In this document: piece by piece, positions 46,095-58,800 of the stretch
Layout of the letters: each line of letters starts with the position of its first letter
Position numbering within the stretch: the stretch's first letter is position 1
NCBI GenBank assembly: GCA_944474755.1
Contig: OX104124.1
Coordinates: 28,928,452 to 28,992,451, forward strand
Reading direction: 5' to 3'
Source of the DNA: Limnoperna fortunei
Lineage: Eukaryota > Mollusca > Bivalvia > Mytilida > Modiolidae
Length of the DNA: 64,000 nt
Program-made: the position numbers and the translations under genes
Notes under the pieces: model-generated
Databases searched by the model: none
Seen by the model: the letters and a program-made list of their open reading frames with translations, nothing else
What the model was told of the DNA's origin: nothing

Positions 46095-46650
46095 GGAAGA
46101 AAATCGAAAAAAAATCTGCAAACACACTCAAAACAGTACAAAATAAAATAAAATAAAAACGTACATAAGAGTACGTCGCACTTATTGCTAATGCGATCTT
46201 GAGTCTTGATGTTGGTTTGTTTGTTATTAACGATAGTTTTGTGTGTTTGAAGTACGGAATTTATAAACATGAGTTAATATTGGGACATTGATGTTGAGAA
46301 AGTCATTGACGCGTTTGCCATTAAGAAAAAAACGTCGTTTGGGATTTCTTTTTTGGTATCAGGATGAGGAACTGAATTAACTCCTGCTCAATACATTTAT
46401 TTGTCTCTTACTGAAACTAATGAAAACCTAATTATTTGTTTATCTATTACATTCGTAAAACAACGGTTTGTAAGCAAAGTTATTTAAGTTCTCCGTTAGA
46501 ATCACACTGTGCAACAAATGTTCAGTTTATAATCAAGAATACTAAAATTGTGTCTACTTGTGTGTTCAGATAGTTTCGTTTTGACAACTCAAACAAGTTA
46601 TAACGATCACGATTAATCGTAATTTTAGCCCTTCAAAATGCTATCTTTCT
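46095..46650. other. No recognisable feature
   Basis: AT-rich intergenic sequence. Confidence 0.5.
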
Positions 46651-46790
46651 GGAGCTTACGGGAACTTCGCCCCCTGGACCCCCTACCATGGCTTTGCCCT
46701 GCACCCACTGGGGGCCTAAAGGCACAGACCCCTAGCCGTTCGGTTTGTGCATTCACATCTTCCTTGGGGTAGCTACGCGCCTGGTTGATG
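46651..46790 (+). repeat. GC-rich dispersed repeat segment
   Basis: TTCGCCCCCTGGACCCCCTA, CCATGGCTTTGCCCTGCACC and CACTGGGGGCC resemble the GC-rich patch at about 4888-4980 (CCCTGGACCCGCTAGGGGCC). Likely two copies of one dispersed family; class unknown. Confidence 0.4.
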
Positions 46791-47895
46791 GCCCTGATGT
46801 GCATTCTTTATTTCTGTTGTATATACAAAGTATTTCTTTTGATAACATACAATCAATACAACAAACTTTACATCAAACAATAGTTTGAATGTCAGAAATT
46901 GAAAACAATCTGGTCCCTCGCCGAATCATTACTGTCCCCGCTACACATTAAATCATGGACTTGCCCATTTGGCTCCTAATTAATAATTTATTTTTTTATT
47001 GAATGAAGTCATTATCACATCGGATTATCCTAAAAATTCGAACGAAAAATATTCACATGACTGTTAACTAACAAGAAATGTATGTCTTGTTTTCTGGAAA
47101 TTTAACTGATAAATATTGCAATACGAAGCGTAATATTTACGGATCTATTTCTAACCCTTTATGTTCTTTTCTAGGAAAAGTGACTTATCTTTATCGTGTT
47201 AGTCATTTCTTGTATTTTTAAGTGTTTATATAAGTAGATGTCTTATGATTGTATATGGTTAAAGTCGGACTCCCTTACTTTGACATTTGACACATCCTGG
47301 TTAATTTATTTCTTTCTCGTTTAAATTTTTGTCTATTTACAAAAAAATGTATAGATGAAAAATTGTTAAGATATTTTGAACTTAATGTTTTAACTTTTAA
47401 TGTTTAAATTATAGTATAATGTATAATATATATGTTTATTGGGATTCGTTAGTTAATTTTCCGCTAAATTGTAGTGGTATGGGTATTACATTGTTGTATT
47501 TCCTTTCGGGGTATTTTCAATCCTTATGAATGACATTCCAGCGGAAGTGACAAATTGCTCAGTCAGTGCCCGTCTTTCGCTCTACAATATAGTCTCCGGT
47601 AACGTTTTCAGATATATGTTTATGTAAGCAGTAGATATTAATTAACTCACTTTTTGGACTTTTAATAACAATCTATATTTGACCTGGTGATATCGAGCTG
47701 AAAATACAAAAAGTTCTAAATATATCTGCGGATGGATATACCAACAATATTAATAGTTCCGGAAGCCATTGGGGGAAGTGTCGAGGGGATTTAGACAAGT
47801 GTAAAAGTGGTCGTTTCCGATATATTACGGAATATACTTAAATGAAATAGTAACAGAGAGTGTTCATATTATTTTGACTATTCAGAGACATTGTA
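46791..47895. other. Intergenic region upstream of the second putative gene
   Basis: AT-rich. No clear TATA box or initiator could be assigned; the 5' end of the 47896 gene is unknown. Confidence 0.4.
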
Positions 47896-47973
47896 ATGAA
47901 GTTAAAATCGCTGCTGTGGATTACTATTGTTGGACTGTTTATATTTGTGTCCATTTCGCATTGCGAATCACAG
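47896..47973 (+). CDS. Putative first coding exon with signal peptide
   Basis: ATG opens a 26-codon frame reading MKLKSLLWITIVGLFIFVSI then SHCESQ. It ends CAG|GTAATA in phase 0. The layout of two lysines, a hydrophobic stretch of about 16 residues (LLWITIVGLFIFVSI), then a polar SHCESQ is that of a secretory signal peptide with cleavage likely near SHC-ES. A signal peptide alone on a first exon is common in animal secreted proteins. No second exon was recognised in the remaining 16 kb, so function and family are unknown. The overlapping 61-codon frame in another phase (47874-48059) lacks these properties. Confidence 0.45.
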
Positions 47974-50407
47974 GTAATACACACATTTGTTTATTGAAGA
48001 TTAACGAAATATACACGCGTGGACAATACACACAAGGTCATCCCATAACAATATTTTAAAATTGTGAGTTGGTCTTATCCATAAATTTATGTTTATTTTC
48101 TTGTTGGAACGATAAAGATGGAAAGAAAGAGGAAATTTTGTGCTTTCAAAACAAAGAAATAATGTGATGAGTCATATAAATGGGTGGTCTAAATTTTATT
48201 GCGTACCCCTAGTACAGTAGAATGGTGTGTCAAAGAATACAAGATTTGTTACAGTATTTGGTATGAACAGTGTTATTCTTGTGAAAATGAAATGTAGTCT
48301 CCAAATATCTGATGCACGGTTTATTTCATTAAAATGGTGATACTGGGTTCATTGGTATCTTATGGTATGTTTAAACAAAATGTTTTTGCTGGCCATTAAG
48401 ATCTTTATTTCAATTAAGGACAGTGCATTTTTGTCTGAACAGTTTCAAAAGTAAACCAGTTAAAATAATAAATCAGAACATGACAGTGGATATCTTAAAG
48501 GGAAGAAAACATGTTAAAATTGTCCAATGATGTGACATGTGATGGTTATTATTTTATAAATAGAACTTAATTTGTACTGTCAACATGTTGGCACACATGA
48601 TTTTATAATTACACATACATGTACAGTACAATAAAACAGTTAATGAAACAAAGACATTTGAATTTTAACCTTATTGGTTGATATTCAGCCTGAGAACAGA
48701 CAGTTTCCTGGTAGTTTGATATGTAAATTAGGGGATTTTAAAACGATTTCTATTGTTTTTTTTTAATGTCAGTAACTTAGATATTGTAAACTGTACACAA
48801 GAATAAGTCACTCTGAAAATGTATATGCAAAAGAAGAATGTGAACAATTTTCTGTGTGTTTTTAATTTAAAAATTCCACAGAATTAATGGTCTTGAATTC
48901 ATAAGCTAGTATCATACATTAGATAATTTATCTGTTATGTTTGCTGTTGAAGCTGTTTACATGTAACACCATTTCTACAGATGAATTACATATTTATACA
49001 CAGTTCATGTCTTATCTCTGTAATGTGTATAAAACAATAAAGTAACTGCTACAGCTGAAAACAAGTTGATAGGATGATTTAAGTGTTTCTGCAGAATCAA
49101 TAAAAAGCACAAAGCACATTTCTCCAGAAATCATCTATACCAATAGTATTTCATGGTTCCAGATTGGTACATGTACAGTGTATTATGTAAATTAAAATAT
49201 TTGGTAAGTTATTTTTTGCTTTAGGTATGTTTTAAGTAGAGAAATGAACATGTAAAAATGTGTCATATGTTCATATTGAGTACTCAAGGATTTCAAGTAT
49301 GATCTGCTGGTAAATGACAGTTTTTGAATACATGTACTAGTACCTGTAGTTCAATATGAGGAAGTTTTTGTCAAACATCAATAATTATTAACAGATAAAT
49401 AAACGATTTGCTATTGTTTCAGTAATTTCTGTTGGTTGCAGTTTTTTTTGTGATGAATGGACATGTGACACTATATTTTAAACAATAAACTGTGTACCAT
49501 AGTGTCAAGTTACAATGACTTTTAACTTGTAAAGTTGTAATACATTATCCAAGTGTATTGTGTAATGTATTTACTATGTAAGTACAAGTAACAACTCCTC
49601 TGACATAACTGTTCAAACTTCTAATTATATGGTCATAAAGATGATTAAATTGCAATAAAAGGCCAATAAACAGAACCATGACTTCACCTTGTATGTTAAA
49701 TGCTATATTGACAAAATTATGGCCCCCAAGTAGAACATAACAGAGATAACATTTAAAATTGCCTTGTAAGAATTACGTGTTTGTGCCCTCAGACACCTTC
49801 AATACATTGTTTGTCCACATGTGTAATCCTGGGGGTGAAATATAATTGCATGTTTTATTTCCTTCCTTCACCATAGACTGTGGGTGTGATATTTACATGT
49901 ACATGTAAGATTAAAGACCATTACATTGGATGGTGTTTGTCAAATGTTGATTTTTTGACAGAATGAATAGGGGCTGTAAAAACATAATTTCTGTCCAGAG
50001 AAAATACCCTGTCTTGGTTAAAACAAGTATAACAGTTGCTGGGTATTTTGTGTAGTCGCAAATTATTTTTCTTTCTTCCAAAGTATGCATTAATCACTGA
50101 ACATAAACTGATGTGGCTAGAAAGTCCAAAAATCCACTGGCTGTTTTTATCATAAATGGTATTTAAAAAAATTTCCATGTATAAAAGCAATACTAGTGAA
50201 AATATGATAAATTCATTTATTGTAAGTTTCATCAGTGGAAATTGACCTCAACACGTGTGCTAAACAGTTGATCATTAAACACTGGTAATCACTGCTATAG
50301 AAACACCAATCCCTTGTCATGTTGAGGTTGCCACCAGTAATTAAACGGCTGTGTTAATCCATTTATTTGTGCTTTTGTGTGCATCCATGTGGTCCGTATA
50401 TACTTAT
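47974..50407. other. Putative first-intron sequence, no gene seen
   Basis: AT-rich sequence with frequent ACATGTAC and TACTAGTA palindromes. No exon with MAM or other recognisable domain. The 103-codon minus-strand frame at 49921-50232 has no recognisable motif. Confidence 0.45.
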
Positions 50408-50525
50408 AGATTATTTGCGTTTTTTGAAACGAGATGCGTTTTCTCGTCCATATCTCATCGAAGGGCGACAGCCCTGAGATGAGATGACGAGGAAATGCAT
50501 CGAGTTTCAAAATACATAAATAATC
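50408..50525. mobile_element. 118-bp foldback element (hairpin MITE)
   Basis: Nearly the whole segment is one imperfect inverted repeat. AGATTATTTGCGTTTTTTGA on the left pairs with the right-end complement AGATTATTTATGTATTTTGA. The arms continue through GAAACGAGATGCGTTTTCTC and GTCCATATCTCATC to an innermost AGGGC-GACA-GCCCT. The loop is GACA at 50467-50470. Non-coding; a MITE or part of a larger inverted-repeat element. Confidence 0.75.
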
Positions 50526-50920
50526 TGTTTATTGCTGTTTTGTAACATTGTGACGTCAGTGTTTACTTAACGACGTCTTGACAGCGAGCTGAGATGGGCC
50601 TATCTCACGTTAGTAGAGTGAGATGGAATAATATCGCACACAACGATCAAAGGAAAATACTGCAAAATAGCGATAATTGTTATTACAATGTATTACAAAA
50701 ATTAAAATAAAGGGATTGTATCTGCTTGCAGAATGACCTTTGACCTGTAAGGGATAATATTTGATTATTTCTGCATTAGTAAAGCCATTAACTTTAAAGA
50801 AAGTTTTTGTAGTACAAATTAAAACAACAATTGAATATGAAAATTGTGATCCATACATGAGGGAACTCAACTGGATTGATTTGTTGATATTTTATTTTTT
50901 GTTTATACCACTACTGCCCA
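50526..50920. other. No supported gene
   Basis: Begins with a second small inverted motif (GAGATGGGCCTATCTCACG...GTGAGATGG, about 50591-50625), possibly belonging to the same foldback family. Otherwise featureless. Confidence 0.45.
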
Positions 50921-51842
50921 AGTCGGGGCTTTGCAGGCTCAAAATGAAGTGTACACAAAGAACTGTTAAAAGTCGTGGGCAATGCAGGCTCAAAATGAAG
51001 TGTACACACAGAACTGTTAAAAGTCGTGGGCAATGCAGGCTCAAAATGAAGTGTACACACAGAACTGTTTAAAGTCGTGGGCAATGCAGGCTTAAAATGA
51101 AGTGTACACACAGAACTGTTAAAAGTCATGGGCAATGCAGGCTCAAAATGAAGTGTACACAGAACTGTTAAAAGTCTTGGGCAATGCAGGCTCAAAATGA
51201 AGTGTACACACAGAACTGTTAAAAGTCGTGGGCAATTGCAGGCTCAAAATGAAGTGTACACACAGAACTGTTTAAAGTCGTGGGCAATGCAGGCTCAAAA
51301 TGAAGTGTACACACAGAACTGTTAAAAGTCGTGGGCAATGCAGGCTCAAAATGAAGTGTACTAGTACACACAGAACTGTTAAAGTGGGGGGTAACTCAGG
51401 CTCAAAATGAAGTGTACACACAGAACTAAGTCATGGGCAATGCAGGCTCAAAATGAAGTGTACACATAAGAACTGTTAAAAGTCTTGGGCAATTGCAGGC
51501 TCAAAATGAAGTGTACACACAGAACTGTTAAAAGTCGTGGGCAATTGCAGGCTCAAAATGAAGTGTACACACAGAACTGTTAAAAGTCGTGGGCAATGCA
51601 GGCTCAAAATGAAGTGTACTAGTACACACAGAACTGTTAAAGTGGGGGGTAACTCAGGCTCAAAATGAAGTGTACACACAGAACTGTTAAAAGTCATGGG
51701 CAATGCAGGCTCATATCAAAATGAAGTGTACACATAAGAACTGTTAAAAGTCGTGGGCAATGCAGGCTCAAAATGAAGTGTACTAGTACACACAGAACTG
51801 TTAAAGTGGGGGGTAACTCAGGCTCAAAATGAAGTGTACACA
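50921..51842 (+). repeat. 51-bp minisatellite (about 18 copies)
   Basis: The unit is GTCGTGGGCAATGCAGGCTC, AAAATGAAGTGTACACACAG, AACTGTTAAAA. A variant with GTGTACTAGTACACACAG and AAAGTGGGGGGTAACTCAGG recurs three times (about 51358, 51616 and 51778), showing block duplication. Frames on either strand over it are by-products. Confidence 0.95.
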
Positions 51843-52149
51843 AAATTTTATGATATACTTTGAAAGAGAGGTGCTTCTGCCATCTCTAAAAGGTGTTTTA
51901 ACAGAATTTGGTTGGGAGTGCAGGAGACCAATTGACTCTTGAATAATTCTATTTTAGCAAGCACTATTTGTACAGTTTTGTTTTGGGTTGATGGCAAATA
52001 TATACATGTATGCTCAAGTAACTGAAGTAAAAAATGGTTTTAGTCAGAAAATAACAAATGAATCCTGTAAAGAATTTTATCACATGGAGCATGTTTTCAG
52101 TAAATAAAAGGTTCAGTTAATTATTTGAAGAGTGTGTGGTTATTGTTAG
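51843..52149. other. No recognisable feature
   Basis: AT-rich sequence between the 51-bp array and the SINE fragment. Confidence 0.5.
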
Positions 52150-52325
52150 TTTGATGCTGTTTAACACCACTTTTCAGCCATTATTCAGCTTAATCATGGC
52201 GTCAGTTTTTATTGGGGGGAGGAAGTCAGAGAAACCAGAGAAAACTCCGGACCTGTGGTAGGAAAAATTGCAATCCTTGTCAATTATGATTGCAGTGAGA
52301 ATCAAACTCCCCTCCCCTTAGTGTG
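52150..52325 (-). mobile_element. SINE fragment, minus strand
   Basis: Reading from the right: GATTCTCACTGCAATCATAA, TTGACAAGGATTGCAATTTT, CCTCCCCCCAATAAAAACTG, ACGCCATGATTAAGCTGAAT and GAAAAGTGGTGTTAAAC, matching the SINE body and tail. The tRNA-like head is truncated at the B box. Confidence 0.75.
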
Positions 52326-52349
52326 TGGTTAGATTTGGTAATTATCTAA

Positions 52350-53423
52350 ACATCTAAAGTAATAGTATTTAACTCTAATGGTAAATCCCATCAAAATTGC
52401 TTTAAATTCAACAACAAGAATATTGAAACTGTAAAATCATATTGTTATCTAGGAATAACCATCAAATATACAGGAAATTTAAACTCCTCCTGCCAGTTGT
52501 TAATGGAAAAAGGCCGCAAGGCATGGTTTAAAATAAAGAAAAATTTAGGTCTAAATAACCCATGTAATTTGCTCGAAAAGCTATTTGATACATTAATTAG
52601 TCCCATTATTTTATATGGATGTGAAATTTGGGGTGTTGACTTTAAATTCAAAGATACAGACCCCTTTGAACACTTACATATCAAATTTATTAAAGAAATT
52701 CTTGGAATACACAGCAAGGCAACTAAAGCAGCTTGCCTGTCGGAACTTAATAGATATCCACTAAAGGCAAAGATCTTAACCTTAACTTTCAAATTCCTAG
52801 ATCATATATCTAACTCAAAGAATAGTCTTGTCAATAAAATCTATAATAATACTCCACAAAACAACAAATGGATTTCCTTGGTAACGAAAAACACTCAGAA
52901 CCTAGGTTTGAACTATTTAAATTCTTCCCCTAAAAATATAAAACAAAATTTGACTTTGATTAAGCAAAGAATTCATGACCAAGCCATCCAAAATCAACAA
53001 AGCATTCTAAGAGAAAATAAAAAATTAGAGTTTTACAATTATATTCTAAATTTTAATGTTAGACCACCTTATGTAGACATCTGTAAATATAAAGCAGATA
53101 GATCTAAAATATGTAAATATAGGATAAGTGCCCATTCTCTTGCAATTGAGAGAGGACGATACAAAAATATACCCCAAAATCATAGAACTTGTACTAAATG
53201 TACTACTTCTCAAATTGAAAATGAGGAACACTTTTTTATTTATTGTCCAACCTATACCAGTTACAGACAAGAACTTATAACAAAAATAAATATAACTTCC
53301 ATTACAATTAATAAGTTGCGTCATATTTTAAACAGTAGCTCATTAATATTACTTAAAGCTTTAATTGAATATATTGATAAGTGTGAATCAATTAAAAATA
53401 TCACCGTCACTCCAGAAGACTAG
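52350..53423 (+). pseudogene. 5'-truncated LINE reverse transcriptase, C-terminal part
   Basis: An uninterrupted frame of 357 codons. It starts abruptly with TSKVIVFNSNGK and continues with YLGIT, LFDTLISPIILYGCEIWG, FEHLHIKFIKEILGIHSKAT and a basic, Asn-rich tail. A C-x2-C-x9-H-x4-C knuckle (CTKC ... H ... C, about 53190-53250) precedes the stop TAG at 53421. These are the thumb and C-terminal regions downstream of the reverse transcriptase catalytic site; YADD, the endonuclease and ORF1 are absent. An in-frame TAA lies just upstream at 52347. 5' truncation is typical of LINE integration. The intact frame suggests a young copy. It is read in the same direction as the putative 47896 gene. Confidence 0.88.
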
Positions 53424-53509
53424 ATTTGGTTTATTGGATAGTTTTTTTTTTTTATTTGTTTGTTATTTGAGTTATAACCATTTATTGTAAATGTGTTTAC
53501 ACTAATAAA

Positions 53510-53542
<33 letters not shown>
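53424..53542 (+). mobile_element. LINE 3' untranslated region with (ATT)n tail
   Basis: A short T-rich stretch followed by ACTAATAA and about 11 ATT units at 53509-53542. Microsatellite-type tails end many LINEs that lack poly-A, so this is taken as the element's 3' end. Confidence 0.75.
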
Positions 53543-53635
53543 CAGCTTTAAGTAAGAAAAAATATTTTTTATATTTTAAAACTGGTTACAATAAGAATTT
53601 CATTTTGTCATATGTCTATGTATATTGCTACAAGT

Positions 53636-55817
53636 GGGTGCGTCTTTTTACCACAGAACACCACAGAATACCACAGAACACCACAGAACTCTATAAAATA
53701 TCGTTTTTCTTTGATAAAAATTAAATGAAATATTATTTCATGTGTAATTATGGGTTATTTGATATAATTATGTCTGAAAACCACATTTTGTTCAACGTTG
53801 TGTCTAGTTGAACGTGGATAAAGTTTTCAATGAAACAGAACACCACAGAACTCGATAAGTTATACTTTTTTATTGAATAAACTAAATAAAATATTATTTG
53901 TGTGAAATTAAGACTTCTTGGATAAATTATGTATGAAAACCACATATTTGTTCAACATTACGCCTCGTCGTACGCGGATGAAGTTTTCGCTGAAAACGGA
54001 GATACAACAGAACACCACAGAACTCGATAAAATATCCTCTTTTAGTGATAAAACGAATACAAAAAAGTTATATGCACGTTAAAATGTCTTATTGTAAAAA
54101 AAAAATAGCTCTTTAACCTCATATTTGTTCCTAGATTTGTTCATCCTCATGTCTTGTTAAGAGAGCAGTTGACGTTTTTCATGACCACAGAACTTTACGT
54201 CACACTTTATTGAATTCAAAAAGCTATTTTAAATGTTAATATGTGTAAATATGCCGGAAATATAGTTATTGTTATGCACAATATATAAAAAGTAATAATT
54301 TATGATTAACGGTCATGACGACCCACATTAAACTTTAATACAGTTGTACTTCATTGGGGATTCCGAATTTTGTGTGTGTATGTTTGTGTTTTTTCTCTTA
54401 AAGCGCCACATTCTTGAAGTCATCTGTAATAGTACTGTATCAGAACATCCTAGTTGAGAAATTTAATATTTAAAAAAGGGAAGTCCTAGTAAGTTCAAAA
54501 ACATATTTATTAATATTATAAATTGTTTAAAATAAATGTTTCTTTTAAAGAAAATTCATCATAAAACACGCTTGTTAATTAATAAAGCGCAGTCAAGGAG
54601 AAACCTTACCGAAATTGATTTATGGCCCCAGCACTACACTAATAAACCGCCCCTAATAAACCCATGGGGGGGTATTTAGAATGGTGCTGCTAATTAACAT
54701 CAATGAAGATCAAACTCAGCAGGGATGTATAACTGTGAAATGCTTTTTTTAATTTGTTAAAGAAGTAAAATTTGAACTTCGTATAGAATTACCCTTTTGC
54801 TCGACTGTTGTATTGTTTGTAAATTGAAATAATAAAACAAGCACATAAAATATATTAGAATAATACTATTTAAATGTTCCATTTTACGTGTAAGCCAAAA
54901 CACTACTTTGTATATTTTGGGTTCGTAGTCAAACGACCTTCAATGATTTTTGTTTGTTTGTTTGCTTGTTTTCTCACTTTTTGAATTACCGAACAAAATA
55001 ATGCTTATGTCTGTATGTTCATTTTTTGTATTTTTTCTTCTTCAACTTCTTAAGAAAAACCTATTAAATCTTAGTAGCATGTGACATATAAGCTTCATGT
55101 AAAATTCGCCTTTCGCTTTTTGTTTGTTTATTTTTATATTTTTATTTTTTTAGTTACACTCATTATGTATTTTTTTAAGAATGTTAATCACTCCCTATTA
55201 ACTAGATCAAGCTTTTTTTTATTAAATTATGGGGAAACATTTGCACAGTCTTTAATAATACAATCGGACATCCGTGCTACAAAATGAGTTGCATGGTATT
55301 TAAAACAGCGTTCATGTATTTTTTATGAAGAAACAGTTAATATAAACACAATTTAATCATTGAACTATGCTTTTAAAGTTATTTAGGGTGTTCTGTGGCA
55401 TTTTAGTTTGTTCTGTGGTATCGCCGTTTTCAGCGAAAACTTCATCCGCGTACGACGAGACGTAATGTGGAACAAATACGTAGTTTTCATACATAATTTT
55501 AACCAACAAGTCATAATTACACACAAAATATAATTTTATTTAGTTTATTAATAAAAAGGGATAGTTTATCGAGTTCTGTGGTGTTCTGTGCTATCGCCGT
55601 TTTCATCGAAAACTTCATCCGCATACGCAGACATAATGAACAAATATTGGATTTTAATACATAATTATACACAATAACCCAAAATTACACATAAAATAAT
55701 ATTTCATTTAATTTTTATCAAAGAAAAAACGATATTTTTTAGAGTTCTGTGGTGTTCTGTGGTATTCTGTGGTGTTCTGTGGTATTCTATGGTGTTCTGT
55801 GGTAAAAAGACGCACCG
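53636..55817. mobile_element. Mutator-like element with long inverted repeats and 9-bp target duplication
   Basis: The 9-bp GCTACAAGT flanks the element on both sides (53627-53635 and 55818-55826). The ends GGTGCGTCTTTTTACCACAG and its complement form the tips of long terminal inverted repeats of roughly 400 bp. Each arm consists of about three diverged 170-180-bp subrepeats holding (CCACAGAACA)n, AACTCGATAAAATAT and a GTACGCGGATGAAGTTTTCG segment; the right arm shows the complementary order. A 9-bp duplication with long inverted repeats is diagnostic of the Mutator (MULE) superfamily. The 1.3-kb centre (about 54080-55380) is AT-rich with no transposase, so the copy is non-autonomous. Confidence 0.85.
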
Positions 55818-55826
55818 GCTACAAGT

Positions 55827-58800
55827 AGATGGAATTGCATGCAATACTGAACCATTATTCTTATCCTCTCCCCAAATGATATCTATATTTCAACTGATAA
55901 ATGTATTTACATGTATGTTAATTACCTTCAACTTTGCAAAGGACTGCAGTGAACAATGTAATTACCATTCTGTGTCAAGATCATATACATTGTCATTAAT
56001 CAGAGTAATGTAAAAATGTGTTCTTCATAGCATACAATTTAGATTGTGAGGTTAATATCGGTGTACTAGTACATTATATATTGTATACTAGTTTTGATAA
56101 TTTACTATTGTGTACAGTATCTATCAGGAAACCTTTAGTTATTGATAATACAACTTGTTAGAAGGAAAGAAATTTGATAAACATGTGTTGAATCTGATTG
56201 GTAATTGGTTTTGAAAACATATGCATGTACACACACATAAAAATTTGTCAGGACTGTTGGAAATGTGCCAGAAAACAAATCTTTAAACAATGTTCCTGTA
56301 ACTGAAAAAGGTAAAATAGGTCCTATCGTAATTGATTCCTCCTGAAAACCAGAGGACATGGATGATAATATTAGTATACTAATACATTGTACATGTACCT
56401 GCCACTAAAAATTGCTTAAGTTTAGAAAAATAAATAATCGTTGAAAGCTTATGTGTAAGTCAGATAAGTAGAAGAACATCTACTGGTACTTTTATCCTTG
56501 TTTTTATTTGTTCATGATAAAACAGATGTGTTAGAGTACAATCAATAATTGATCACTTCTGAGAAAGCCAATACACAACAAGATTCTTCAAACTTCTGAA
56601 GAGTGTTTAAAAGCTTGGAAGTAATTTTATGTGTTCTGATCTTATCAGCCTGGATGTAATATTGAATAATTGTTGGTTTTTCCCCATCAGTCATTGTCAT
56701 GTACATGTACAAAGAAAGAAAAATGTCTTTTGATTGTTTAAATCCAGTAAACATGGTAAATTATATCAGTAATTTTTCAGTTACTGGAATTAGCAGATAG
56801 AGACCTGGGTTACATGTACATGTACATGTATGTACTAATACAGTAAGAGGAACAAATTTAACATACTAGTATTTGTTTGTACTAGTATACTAGTATGTGT
56901 ACATGTATACATTTTATATATGGTGCATGATGCACTTAAGTACTTCAAAAAAAAACCAACATAATGTTTTACAAATCTTTAAACTGCACAGATTCTTCTT
57001 TTTGTAAATCAGGCATGCTGTTACATAATTAGTAAGAATGTGAGAAAAATAACTGCCACATGTTCTGACTATCAGCTTTTTCAGATTATTGTATTTATCT
57101 TAATTGCTAGAGATAAAATCTGAAATTAATGAAGATAATATTCATCCCTCAGTTGAGGTCAAACCAAGGTTCTACGCAGAAAAACATAAAGTACATGTAA
57201 TTGTTAGATCAAAAACACGAATATTGGGGGTTTCTTGTTGTTTGTTTTGGGGTTTTTTGGGTGAAGGGGTTGGTGGTGAAAAGCATAGAAACAATATAAC
57301 TAACTGGTATCTGGCATAGGTTATTATTATTTAGTTTGTACTAGTACATGTACACGTTAATTCCAAGTCCATGCACATGTTTGAGCTTTCAACCCAGAAT
57401 TCAGTTTTGTTTTTTTTTTTCAATGTCTTAATGAAATTTTATTTTATCTTTACACTCTAACATTATCAGAAATATGACAATAACAAAACATTTGCAATTA
57501 TGTAGCATGTGGTATAAACTTTGTTAAGTATTTAATAACACAACTACACTAGTACTAGAACTTATATCAAAGATACTAGAGTACAGCAAGTAGACAATTT
57601 GTAAGAAATTAGACTTTTACATCAATAAGGTACATGACTATTTTACATTTTGAAGATTAACTTAATACCCAGGTGTGCTATATTGTATGTTTCACAGATG
57701 TTTATTGAGACTGTGTTACAGAAAACTCCTTTGTGCTAGGGGGCAGAACTTGATTAATGTTGTCATAGTACCTTTATACATAAATTATGAGAATTCCGCA
57801 CATAACAAACTTTTGTCCTCCTGCAGTATACTAGTAGATGCAGATTAATATATTTTTGTATGGGTTTGAAATGGTTATGATTGCCTTTCATTTGTAAAAT
57901 GATATGTATACATGTACAGCCTGCATAATCAATGTGAAAGGATATCTATCAAAATCTGACTTTTTTCGAAGTTTCATCCCTAATTCTAGATGTGTGGCAA
58001 ATATGTACAGACAAGATCAATTCATTTTGTTCAGTTTGTGTAGTACATGGAGGGCCTAACTTTTTTATATGTTCTGTAGCTTAAAGTAGTGTTTGGTACA
58101 CAATTTCAAGTTGACAATTAAAACAATGGCCTGATTCATACGACAATAGGAAACATCATTGTGTGTCCTGTGGGAACAAGGATCGGTGTAATTCCTGTCT
58201 TGTATTTGTACATGTAGAAACCACAATTATCCCACTTTGCTTCCTTCACAAATACATAGTTTTTTAAAATATCTTAGTGATTATAAATTGTTTTAACATT
58301 TGTTTAATACTGTTGAATGTTCATTTTTAATATTTTGGTAGTACTTTTTACACTGTTGAAAAGAAGAGTTTTTGTACAAAATTTTGAAACTAAACATTTA
58401 ATACAGTAATTTTGAGTAGTTTGGTCCAGCACAATAAATTTCCTCTCAGATTTCATCACTGATGGTAGGAATGCTTTCAGACTAGGCTTTTTTGTAGGAT
58501 ATTATTATGGTAAGTCCTGGACTCATCACTGTTGGTAATGTCTATATAGGGCTTGCATATAACTATTTCATTTGATGAACAATCCAGTCGATGTTTTTTA
58601 ATGAAGTAATAAATAGATAAAATACATGTACATGTATGTCTTAAAATGTACATTGTATGTTTTTTATGTCTTTCTGTCCTAATATGGTTGAGTTGGTCAG
58701 TCTTATGAAGTATTATTTAACATCATTCATTTCTTACACGCTGGTATTTCCCCATTGAAGATGGACTTGTGCCTTGTTTGGGTTATCTTCAGACTGAAGG

